A stretch of DNA of 42,697 nucleotides from a virus, in IMG/VR virus record IMGVR_UViG_3300021365_002616, positions 1 through 42,697 of that record; one strand, given 5' to 3'. Both the position numbers and the translations under genes were made by a program. The notes below the pieces were generated by a model. That model saw only the letters and a program-made list of their open reading frames with translations. It made no database searches and was not told the origin of the DNA. This document shows, one piece after another, positions 35,181-42,064 of this stretch (position 1 is the stretch's first letter; each line of letters starts with the position of its first letter).

Positions 35181-36147
35181 CGATTTCCTCAATCATATCA
35201 AATGCAGAATCCCAATCGGTAAAACGGATTGCTTTATCATCAATATAAAATCTTGCTCTTGGTTTCTCAGCAGTTACTTTGCTAACAAACTGTGCCATAT
35301 TCTGCTCTTTCAACCACTCCCAGACCAATTCAGTACCAGTCTTACCACTAACTAGGCCGCGGTCAGGCTTGGCTTTACAAGTATAAACAATAACTGTGTA
35401 TCGCTTAGAAAGTTTTTCTAGAGCCTCATAGGCTCCTTCTACTGGGTCATCATATATTGTCCCGTCATAGTAACCCTTGGAGCACTTATGAATAACTTTA
35501 TCGAAATCAATTCCAACATTAATTTGTTCATCTGGATAGCTGTGTTCACGAATCTTCCCACCTTTCCAGTTAAGGTTTTTTAAGCCTTCTGGATCATTGC
35601 TACCAATTGGCGGACACACATTGCCGGAGCCATGTGTAAGCTGGTAAGTAAGTAACAAGGTCAATACTTCTGCAGTGTGATAATAATCTGCTCCAAGCAC
35701 AACTTTCGTCAATTCATCAATCTGCATAGGTATATCCTTGGAGGTCAACATAGCTACCTGCATACCGTTGGCCTGAGCCCATTGAAGAGCCTTAAGAATA
35801 TCTATAGAATTTCCAGATGAGGAAATTCCAAGCACCAATGACTTTTTCATTTGAGGTGCAGTACGTGTTGATGTTCTCGCTATTAGCCAATTTACCATCC
35901 ACTGCTCAAAGCTAGTATCATTAATGTACGACGTCGCGACGACGCCAGAACTAGGACAGATTGCGTTCTTGGTTCCGTTCGACAAGCGAGTCATATCGAC
36001 TGCAGCGTGATCAGCCACAGCCATGTTACCGCCGTGACCTAAGACGTATATGTCATCACATTGATTATATTTCTCTTGTAATTGCTCCCACTCAGTTGTG
36101 TGAACAACTTGAACAAATTTGTCACCTATGTTTTCAAAATTAAGCAT
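35173..36147 (-). CDS. Bifunctional GmhA-like SIS sugar isomerase fused to HAD-type phosphatase
   Basis: Residues 1-190 form an SIS domain of the sedoheptulose-7-phosphate isomerase (GmhA) type. YVLGHGGNMAVADHAAVDM (34-52) matches the family's 'GNGGSAADAxH' element, GISSSGNS (107-114) is the phosphate-binding loop, and HTAE (157-160) lies where GmhA carries catalytic residues. Residues about 210-324 form a small HAD domain: GIDFDKV (Asp214, Asp216), VYTCK (254-258) and YIDDKA (Asp303, Asp304). GmhA and the HAD phosphatase GmhB act one step apart in the heptose pathway, so a fusion makes sense. The HAD part is much smaller than GmhB, however, and resembles phage nucleotidase-like HADs. Substrate is unknown. 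AAGGAG lies nine bases before the ATG. Confidence 0.85.
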   Translation of the reverse strand: MLNFENIGDKFVQVVHTTEWEQLQEKYNQCDDIYVLGHGGNMAVADHAAVDMTRLSNGTKNAICPSSGVVATSYINDTSFEQWMVNWLIARTSTRTAPQMKKSLVLGISSSGNSIDILKALQWAQANGMQVAMLTSKDIPMQIDELTKVVLGADYYHTAEVLTLLLTYQLTHGSGNVCPPIGSNDPEGLKNLNWKGGKIREHSYPDEQINVGIDFDKVIHKCSKGYYDGTIYDDPVEGAYEALEKLSKRYTVIVYTCKAKPDRGLVSGKTGTELVWEWLKEQNMAQFVSKVTAEKPRARFYIDDKAIRFTDWDSAFDMIEEIDG

Positions 36148-36825
36148 TTATTTTAACTCCTTGTATCCCTCTAATAAGATTGTGGTATCCATACCTACAG
36201 CAATTATACCATATTCTGAGTATTTGTCAATATGTTTATCTACATCGGTTGGTATATGGACCGCCATCTTGGTAGGGTCAGTAATTACACTGTTGATTCT
36301 TTCAATCGCCTCTAAAAATGTAGGATTGTTAAATTCTGCTGTCACACCTAAACTAGCGGATAGATCATATGGTCCAATCATATAGTGAGTTAGACCTTGT
36401 GCATATATCTCTTCAAGATTGTGAAGCGCTCTTTTTGTCTCAATCTGGGCAACAATAATTGGCGGTTTGTTAACAAGTGTGGAATATCCCCATTTATTTT
36501 GTCTCACAAGCCCTAGGCCGCGAGAACCACCATATTTGGGGTAGGTACACAGGTCTTTTATTTCGGCGGCTTGTGAGGCATCCTCGACAGTTGAGAATAT
36601 TAAACCACTGGCGCCGGCATCTAAGCACATTCTAATGAGTGTTTTATTGATCTCTGTGAGTCTAACCAAACACACTTTGTTTTTTGCCGTAATAATCTGT
36701 ATACAGTTGTGCAGGGTTTCGTTATTGTAACACCCATGTTCTGTATCTAAAACTACTCCATCAAAATCTTCGCAAAGCATTTCAGAAATAATTGTAGATG
36801 GTATTTGTTGCCAGGAAAGCTTCAC
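36148..36825 (-). CDS. HpcH/HpaI-family aldolase (class II pyruvate aldolase)
   Basis: The 225-residue protein matches the HpcH/HpaI fold. Elements are VLDTEHG (25-31, His30), LVRL (53-56, Arg55), AGASGLIFSTVEDASQA (70-86), SRGLG (101-105), IVAQIET (124-130, metal ligand Glu129) and IGPYDLSASLG (150-160, metal ligand Asp154). All key metal and substrate residues are present, so it is probably active. The family cleaves or forms C-C bonds between pyruvate and an aldehyde. Here it could make a 2-keto-3-deoxy acid, perhaps feeding a nonulosonate-like sugar; that is speculation. The start is GTG 36825, overlapping the upstream stop as GTGA, with GGAG eight bases before it. Confidence 0.88.
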   Translation of the reverse strand: MKLSWQQIPSTIISEMLCEDFDGVVLDTEHGCYNNETLHNCIQIITAKNKVCLVRLTEINKTLIRMCLDAGASGLIFSTVEDASQAAEIKDLCTYPKYGGSRGLGLVRQNKWGYSTLVNKPPIIVAQIETKRALHNLEEIYAQGLTHYMIGPYDLSASLGVTAEFNNPTFLEAIERINSVITDPTKMAVHIPTDVDKHIDKYSEYGIIAVGMDTTILLEGYKELK

Positions 36826-37277
36826 TTATATTTCTCCACAAAGTCTGTACATATTCCAGCGCAGTTTCTTAATTGCTGTTCAGTATACAAGCCATCAAAT
36901 TTCTCTGGCATAACACAGATGGACTCTGGTGTTAGAGTGTGACCTGGATATGTCCATATAAATCCTTTGGTTGTTACTGTATAAAAATCATCTTGATGCC
37001 AAAACACATTGAAATTTGATACCTGCTGCGTTAGTGAATGGAGTGCTTGAATATCTTTTGCGTGCAGCCAAAGATTATTTACTCTTTCAAAAAGCCATTC
37101 AGGTGAAACCATATATTGTTGCTCATCATGGCCAAGATAAAATTTAGTATAAAAGGAACCTCGGATGTCTATTTCAACATCATAACCTTTTTCAAGGGCT
37201 CTGTCAATATAAAGTGGATTATTTTCCATCTCAGGGTTTGGGCCAGTCAGATTACCTCTGTGTGCGATTAAAATCAC
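36822..37277 (-). CDS. Short glycerophosphodiester phosphodiesterase-like protein
   Basis: The 151-residue frame from GTG 37277 begins VILIAHRGN and carries the GDPD active-site set: His6-Arg7-Gly8 (HRG), Glu35 and Asp37 in DVEIDIRG, and His50 in YLGHDE. Normal GDPD enzymes have 240-300 residues in a TIM barrel, so about half the barrel is missing although the catalytic residues remain. The GTG overlaps the methyltransferase stop as GTGA, like the next junction. An in-frame ATG at 37304 would add nine residues but has no ribosome-binding site. It could hydrolyse a sugar- or glycerol-phosphodiester, or act only as a binding module. It is probably part of the sugar pathway, given the overlaps on both sides. 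Confidence 0.8.
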   Translation of the reverse strand: MILIAHRGNLTGPNPEMENNPLYIDRALEKGYDVEIDIRGSFYTKFYLGHDEQQYMVSPEWLFERVNNLWLHAKDIQALHSLTQQVSNFNVFWHQDDFYTVTTKGFIWTYPGHTLTPESICVMPEKFDGLYTEQQLRNCAGICTDFVEKYK

Positions 37278-37969
37278 TTCTTCACCACATAAGCTGTGGG
37301 GCATATATAATTTAATGTCTTAATTTGTACGTCTTTATCGGCGAAGAATCGGTCTACTCCTGCAGATTCAGACCATTTATGAAAAGCGTACTCGTCAAAT
37401 ACTACAATGCCCCCCTTAACAACTCTATCCCACATAGCAGTGAGTGCTTCGTAGGTAGGAACATCTAAGTCCAAATCAATGTAGAGCAGTGAGATCCTAA
37501 ATCCAGGACGCTCTTTAACATAGTCGTGGGCAGTTTTAGTAATATCTCCAGCCACCAGTTCAAATTCGTGGTCTTCAAACCCGCAATTCTTTACAAAATC
37601 GCCAAATAATTGTGTTTGGTTGTCTTCATGCTTGTAACCTCGTTTGTCAAACAGGGTACCCATAGCCTCTTTATCAATACCAGACAAGCTCTCAATCAAC
37701 TTTTCAGAGTTAAAAAAGTCAAATCCAACCACCTTTTTACCACTATTGGGGCACAAAAAGCGCTTTATTTTCAAGAAAGTGAGCATTCCGGTGCCTTTAA
37801 ACACTCCGCACTCAACAATATCACCAGGTAAGTCTTTAACTTGATCTACTAAAAGTGTTCTAGCTAATAACTTACCAAATACTTTGGTATCGGGGCTAAG
37901 AATAAACCCATTGAAAAAATCATATAAATTTTGAGAGGTGTCTACAATTTCCAGTTCTTTTAAGTCCAT
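37274..37969 (-). CDS. TylF/macrocin-type O-methyltransferase
   Basis: The 231-residue protein has the SAM-binding loop IVECGVFKGTG (51-61), and the TylF-family signature LLYIDLDLDVPTYEAL (161-176) followed by VKGGIVVFDEYAFHKW (184-199). The acidic cluster (Asp165, Asp167, Asp169 region and Asp192, Glu193) would bind Mg2+. TylF enzymes methylate sugar hydroxyls, so this one probably adds an O-methyl group to the sugar made by the cassette. AGGAG (37975-37979) lies five bases before ATG 37969, and the upstream stop directly abuts it (TAAATG). Family call is strong; the acceptor is unknown. Confidence 0.9.
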   Translation of the reverse strand: MDLKELEIVDTSQNLYDFFNGFILSPDTKVFGKLLARTLLVDQVKDLPGDIVECGVFKGTGMLTFLKIKRFLCPNSGKKVVGFDFFNSEKLIESLSGIDKEAMGTLFDKRGYKHEDNQTQLFGDFVKNCGFEDHEFELVAGDITKTAHDYVKERPGFRISLLYIDLDLDVPTYEALTAMWDRVVKGGIVVFDEYAFHKWSESAGVDRFFADKDVQIKTLNYICPTAYVVKK

Positions 37970-39340
37970 TTATACTCCTTGAAACTTGTTAAAGTAATCT
38001 AAGTCTTCGGGAGTTCCGATACCCCACATCCCATCAAAGTGGAATGTTTTAATCTTTTTACCGTCTTCCAACGCTTCATTAAAAACAGGACAGACGTAGA
38101 ACTCATTGTTAAACCTGACATTGTTCTTAATCATTTGCTCTGCATATTTTACATAATCAGAGCCGTGCTTCCAATAATAAATTCCAGCAGTAGCAACATC
38201 GCTGATGGGTTTCTTCTCTGCAACCTCGGATACAAACCCTTGTTCATCGAGTTTGGCGAAACTCCACTTGGGGTGTGTTGCTGTAAACGTTAACATCCCT
38301 CCATCGACTTCGTCAGCTTCCATAGAGTACATAAACTCATTGCTATCCCAATCTAAGAACTGATCTGAATTTGCAAAGATGAGTGGCTCATCATTATTAA
38401 TAAATTCTTTTGCTAATAAAGTTGTGCAGGCTGCACCTTCAGTCATGCCATCAACCTGCACTATCTCACATCCAGGTGAAATTAGACCGAGAAGATGTTT
38501 CAAATTATATTTTTCATAGTGCTCTTTCTGCACCACGAAGATGTGGCGAGCATCGATATTTAAATTCTCAACAACAAGTTGAATCATTGGCTTGCCTCTA
38601 ACCTCAATAAGCGGTTTAGGGAAAGTATACCCTGCTTGTTGAAACCGAGAGCCGGCGCCGGCCATTGGTATTAGTACGTTCATTTTACCTCCTTGCCATT
38701 TAGGTCTTACATTTTGTTTTCGATTTACTTTGTCAATAGTTTCTTTAATTTTCTCATAAGTTACATCGCTACTATTTTTTACAGCGCATAAGTGTGCACC
38801 ACTATTAATTGCTGCTTTGCGACCGTGATGCGAATCTTCAATTACTACCGTTTCGTGAGGGTCAACATTAGCCCTCAACATACATTTCATATATATTTCA
38901 GCACTAGGCTTTGGCTTTGTGACATCTTGGTTAGAATAAAGAAAGTCAATGTGTTCAAAGAATCCTCTTCTAATAAGTTGCAACTTAGCTGTATCTCTGA
39001 TTGAATTAGTCGCACATGCTAGGGTGTAACCATCAAGCTTTAGTTTTTTAAGAACCTTAATGATTCTATGATCATATTCAAAATTGTCAATTATCTCAAC
39101 TGTCTTTTGTTGTTTAGCTTTCCAGATGGTTGTATGAAACTCTTCTGGTAACCCTTTCTTGTCTGAGAGCATTTGCAATTTCTTTGTTGTTGAAAGTCCA
39201 TCGTAAGTTGACAGATGCTCTGCTCTGTTTACAACATAACGTTCGTCAATGTCTCGTAATGCTAAATTGAGAGCTTCATAGTGAAGTTCTCGGGCATCTA
39301 CAAGGACGCCATCTAAATCAAATACTACTAATTTAACCAT
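37970..39340 (-). CDS. Fusion of HAD phosphatase and sugar nucleotidyltransferase
   Basis: From ATG 39340 (456 aa; eight-base overlap with the upstream stop; GTG 39358 is an unlikely alternative) the first ~215 residues form a HAD hydrolase of the beta-phosphoglucomutase type: VFDLDGVLVD (6-15), TNS (111-113), KPKPS (142-146), IEDSHHG (167-173). From residue 220 a second enzyme begins, MNVLIPMAGAGSRF, with TFPKPLIEVRGKPMIQ and later FANSDQ and MWGIGTPEDLDYF. These are hallmarks of NTP-transferases that make NDP-sugars from sugar 1-phosphates. A phosphatase or mutase plus nucleotidyltransferase would perform successive activation steps. A strong ribosome-binding site lies directly before Met220, so the second domain may also be made alone. 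Substrate and nucleotide are not determined. Confidence 0.9.
   Translation of the reverse strand: MVKLVVFDLDGVLVDARELHYEALNLALRDIDERYVVNRAEHLSTYDGLSTTKKLQMLSDKKGLPEEFHTTIWKAKQQKTVEIIDNFEYDHRIIKVLKKLKLDGYTLACATNSIRDTAKLQLIRRGFFEHIDFLYSNQDVTKPKPSAEIYMKCMLRANVDPHETVVIEDSHHGRKAAINSGAHLCAVKNSSDVTYEKIKETIDKVNRKQNVRPKWQGGKMNVLIPMAGAGSRFQQAGYTFPKPLIEVRGKPMIQLVVENLNIDARHIFVVQKEHYEKYNLKHLLGLISPGCEIVQVDGMTEGAACTTLLAKEFINNDEPLIFANSDQFLDWDSNEFMYSMEADEVDGGMLTFTATHPKWSFAKLDEQGFVSEVAEKKPISDVATAGIYYWKHGSDYVKYAEQMIKNNVRFNNEFYVCPVFNEALEDGKKIKTFHFDGMWGIGTPEDLDYFNKFQGV
38681..38693 (-). promoter_or_regulatory. Internal ribosome-binding site and ATG inside the HAD-nucleotidyltransferase gene
   Basis: AGGAGG at 38693..38688, followed by TAAA and ATG at 38683..38681, is the best Shine-Dalgarno in the window and lies in frame inside the fusion gene. 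The ATG is exactly the first residue expected for a stand-alone nucleotidyltransferase (237 aa, 38683..37970). This suggests either a recent gene fusion that kept the old start, or deliberate production of both the fusion and the free C-terminal enzyme. Confidence 0.65.
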
Positions 39341-40262
39341 TTCTAAATTTCTCTCCACTTTTAAAAGGATGTTTGTCTATATCGTAACACTTATCCGCGT
39401 CAAGCCACATATCACCCTCTCTCCAGCCTACATAATTCTTACCAGACAATTCAATGTCTTTTTCAAAATAGTAATACTGTACAAAACTAGGAACCTTGGG
39501 TGGGCTTGGTGGGTTTTCTACAAAGTCTTTGCTCCATCGAGTTAACCAACCGTAGTAGCTTGGCTGTTGTTTCCAAGTATCTTTCCATTTCCAATAAAAG
39601 ATCTGCGAAGTATGGTACCAACCTTCTTTTGAGTCGTTATTTGACTTAGCAGTGCGCCAATCCGACTCGCCGCCTCTGTAGTCCGATGTGTCTAACTCAA
39701 GCGCGTCGTGTGCATTCAGCAGGCGCCCGTGAATCTTGTCATTGATAAGTGAATGTTCTTTGTTATAAATTAACGCTCTGATATAGTAATCCGCTTCTTT
39801 GTTAGCTGGTGTAAGGAATCTTTCATCCCACATGCCAATCTTTTTTACTGCGTCGGCGGTATAGCTGACAATATTATCACCAAGTTGGCCAGTAATAAAA
39901 TTATATTTTTGATGCATCTTGAGCAAATTAGTGGCCCAGTTTGGATTAAGAACAATATCATTTTGCATTGTAACAACAATCTTGGCATCTGGGTCTTTCA
40001 GATCTTTAAATCCGTGTAACAGTGCTTCATTCCAATTGCGTGCTAAGTTGCCGGTATCCCAATCGGGTCGAGTACTGTTGTGAATTACGTTTACTTTGTC
40101 AACAAACTCAGCGTTTAATTCAAACTCAGAGTGATTGTTTATTATATTGACCTCGGTATTTGGTATTGAACTAAAGTCAGTCTTGTTAAAAAGTCTATCA
40201 AGAGTTTCGTTCAATACTCCAGTTCTTCTATATGTCACGATAAATATTTTTAAATTTTTCAT
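39333..40262 (-). CDS. Glycosyltransferase, GT2/GT-A-like
   Basis: The 309-residue protein starts KNLKIFIVTYRRTGVLNETL, typical of GT-A family 2 enzymes. NIINNHS (39-45) follows, then NLARNWNEALLHG (72-84) and TMQNDIVL (98-105), where Asn-Asp replaces a classical DxD. The C-terminal third is unusually rich in Trp, Tyr and Lys (about residues 215-290) and may bind acceptor glycan. It overlaps both neighbours (ATGA with the CMP-sugar synthetase; eight bases with the fusion gene). It probably transfers one sugar of the glycan built by the cassette. Donor and acceptor are unknown. The fold is likely, though the modified DxD lowers certainty on activity. Confidence 0.85.
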   Translation of the reverse strand: MKNLKIFIVTYRRTGVLNETLDRLFNKTDFSSIPNTEVNIINNHSEFELNAEFVDKVNVIHNSTRPDWDTGNLARNWNEALLHGFKDLKDPDAKIVVTMQNDIVLNPNWATNLLKMHQKYNFITGQLGDNIVSYTADAVKKIGMWDERFLTPANKEADYYIRALIYNKEHSLINDKIHGRLLNAHDALELDTSDYRGGESDWRTAKSNNDSKEGWYHTSQIFYWKWKDTWKQQPSYYGWLTRWSKDFVENPPSPPKVPSFVQYYYFEKDIELSGKNYVGWREGDMWLDADKCYDIDKHPFKSGEKFRNG

Positions 40263-40927
40263 TTTTTTCTCATTTTTTCGTATAAAATTTCTGCCAACAT
40301 AAACTCAAACTCAGTATCAACGTCGACCGCTTCCACTTCATCTAGCATATAAGGATAAAACTTATCGCCTAGAATGTTTTTGTTCTTAATCATAATCTCA
40401 CGAGGTAGAATATTTGCTGCAAAGTTTAGGGCATATATATCTGGTAGATCCTGTGACCTTGGGTGATTCTTAGGATCGTAGTTTATCGCTCTCCCATCTA
40501 ACCACATATACTCTTTGATAATATTTGTGGTAACAACACAGTCGTAGTCTGCTTCACGTTTGTAAATATCGATACATTCTTGTACAGTTTCATCAGTCAC
40601 CAATGGGCTCGTCACTGGAGTCCAGAGAATATCTTTACATTCCAGGCTAGTGGCAAGATGCACGTATACATCCCCCATAGGTACCGTATCACTAGCGTAG
40701 AAAGGATCTCTCTTCATGGGATAAGCGCCCAAGTCCTCTGCAATCTGAAGCATTTCATCATCATCAGAAGTTACTACGACTTTATTAACATCGCGCAGTC
40801 TTAGCGCTTGCTCGACTTTGAGGGTTAACATATTAGAACCCCCAAAAGGTCGGATATTCTTGCGAGGAACACGCTTAGAACCGCCTCTAACAGCAATTAA
40901 AACATTAATATCAATGTCTCTATGCAT
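40259..40927 (-). CDS. CMP-sugar synthetase (NeuA/KdsB-like cytidylyltransferase)
   Basis: The 222-residue protein has the NeuA hallmark VRGGSKRVPRKNI (13-25) with the CTP-binding Arg/Lys pair, VVTSDDDEML (51-60), WTPVTSPLV (102-110) and the acidic metal site DVDTEFEFMLAE (202-213). These match N-acylneuraminate cytidylyltransferases, which activate nonulosonic acids (sialic, legionaminic and related) with CTP; KDO is a less likely substrate. GGAGG (40937-40941) lies nine bases before the ATG, which overlaps the SDR stop as TAATG. The neighbouring GT29/GT42-like gene would be a natural user of the CMP-sugar. No sialic acid synthase (NeuB) is in the window. Confidence 0.9.
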   Translation of the reverse strand: MHRDIDINVLIAVRGGSKRVPRKNIRPFGGSNMLTLKVEQALRLRDVNKVVVTSDDDEMLQIAEDLGAYPMKRDPFYASDTVPMGDVYVHLATSLECKDILWTPVTSPLVTDETVQECIDIYKREADYDCVVTTNIIKEYMWLDGRAINYDPKNHPRSQDLPDIYALNFAANILPREIMIKNKNILGDKFYPYMLDEVEAVDVDTEFEFMLAEILYEKMRKK

Positions 40928-41640
40928 TAAAACTGTCCTCCATTAACGTCAATAGCTGCGCCAGTTATATAAGACGCTGCGTTTGAGCATAGGAACAAGA
41001 TCGGCATTGCCTGTTCTGTGGTAGTGGCAATCCTCCTAATTGGAATTTTTGCCTCTAATTCTGCAATTGCTTCTTCAGACATTGATTCCTGCAGCATTTC
41101 CGTCATAGTTTGACTCGGACACACGCAATTGACCAGTATATTATGTTTTGATACTTCATTTGCAAGCTGCTTTGTTAAACCAATGATTCCATATTTGCTG
41201 GAGGTATAATGTACTCCACTAACGATACTTTTATTTCTTCCAGCAATAGATGATACATTAACTATTCTACCATAATTTTGTCTTTTCATTAAGCTAACTG
41301 CTTCTTTACAGATTACAAAAAATGATTTTAAGTTGATATTCATTACTCGATCCCATTCATCAGTATCGATACAATCTATCGGCTCGCAAAGATTGGTGCC
41401 AGCAACATTAATTACGAAATCAATTTCATCAAGTTTAGAGAAAATGTATTGTATATTTTCTATATTAGTTAAATCACACCTAAGATCCTTCACTAGGTGC
41501 AAATTAGCAGAAGTTCTCGACGCATTATATACAACGCAACCAGCGGCAGCAAGTTGCCGGCAAACTTCTTTACCGATCCCCCTACTACCGCCAAAAACTA
41601 TTGCCGTCTTGCCTAAAAAATTGAAATTTATATCATTCAT
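40927..41640 (-). CDS. Short-chain dehydrogenase/reductase (classical SDR)
   Basis: The 237-residue protein shows FGGSRGIG (16-23), the NVAGTN motif (78-83), the catalytic serine in VNVSSIAG, and YTSSK (Tyr145, Lys149). It ends with the usual ITGAAIDVNGGQF. It is a classical NAD(P)-dependent SDR of the FabG type, here probably reducing or oxidising a sugar intermediate. I prefer ATG 41640, which overlaps the cupin stop by eight bases as elsewhere in this operon and gives a standard N-terminus (MNDINFNFLGKTAIV). ATG 41652 adds four residues. Specificity cannot be read from sequence. Confidence 0.9.
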   Translation of the reverse strand: MNDINFNFLGKTAIVFGGSRGIGKEVCRQLAAAGCVVYNASRTSANLHLVKDLRCDLTNIENIQYIFSKLDEIDFVINVAGTNLCEPIDCIDTDEWDRVMNINLKSFFVICKEAVSLMKRQNYGRIVNVSSIAGRNKSIVSGVHYTSSKYGIIGLTKQLANEVSKHNILVNCVCPSQTMTEMLQESMSEEAIAELEAKIPIRRIATTTEQAMPILFLCSNAASYITGAAIDVNGGQF

Positions 41641-42064
41641 CTTCGTATACATGATTTACATCTGGTCTTGTTATAGCGTATCTAACACCGGGACCGTCAC
41701 CTACACATTTGATGTGATGCCATGTATTTTTGGGAACAACAATAATATCGTTCTTTTTAACTCGTTGGGTTCCTATACCCTCGCTCCACCATTCCCACTC
41801 ACCATCCAAGATTACCCAGTTTTCGTCTGCATCTGGATGAAAGTGTTTACGGTTTCCTTCGCCGGGTTGTTGTTGGATGACAACACCACCAAACAATTCG
41901 TTGTATGCGATACGAACTGCCCAAGAACCCATTCCTAGATCCTCACGAAGGTCTTTTAAATTAACTGTTGAACAGTTTTCATATTTTACTAGCTCTGAAT
42001 GTCCTACACCATCGTTTTTAAGGACATTAACAAGATCGCTATCTGAATTAGTCTTTATTCCCAT
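41633..42064 (-). CDS. Single-domain cupin protein
   Basis: The cupin motif 1 is perfect: G68-x5-H74-x-H76-x4-E81-x6-G88, in GEGNRKHFHPDADENWVILD. Motif 2 is present as VVPKNTWHHIKC (109-120). The three histidines and the glutamate would bind a metal ion. Such small cupins act as sugar isomerases or epimerases, dioxygenases, or binding proteins. Some nonulosonate and CMP-sugar clusters carry one next to the cytidylyltransferase, which fits here. The ATG overlaps the upstream stop (TAATG) and AAGG precedes it. Exact reaction unknown. Confidence 0.88.
   Translation of the reverse strand: MGIKTNSDSDLVNVLKNDGVGHSELVKYENCSTVNLKDLREDLGMGSWAVRIAYNELFGGVVIQQQPGEGNRKHFHPDADENWVILDGEWEWWSEGIGTQRVKKNDIIVVPKNTWHHIKCVGDGPGVRYAITRPDVNHVYEDE

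Noticed and set aside
41333-41938. 201-residue plus-strand open frame
   Set aside because: It lies wholly opposite the SDR and cupin genes, which have clear motifs; its translation has no recognisable pattern.
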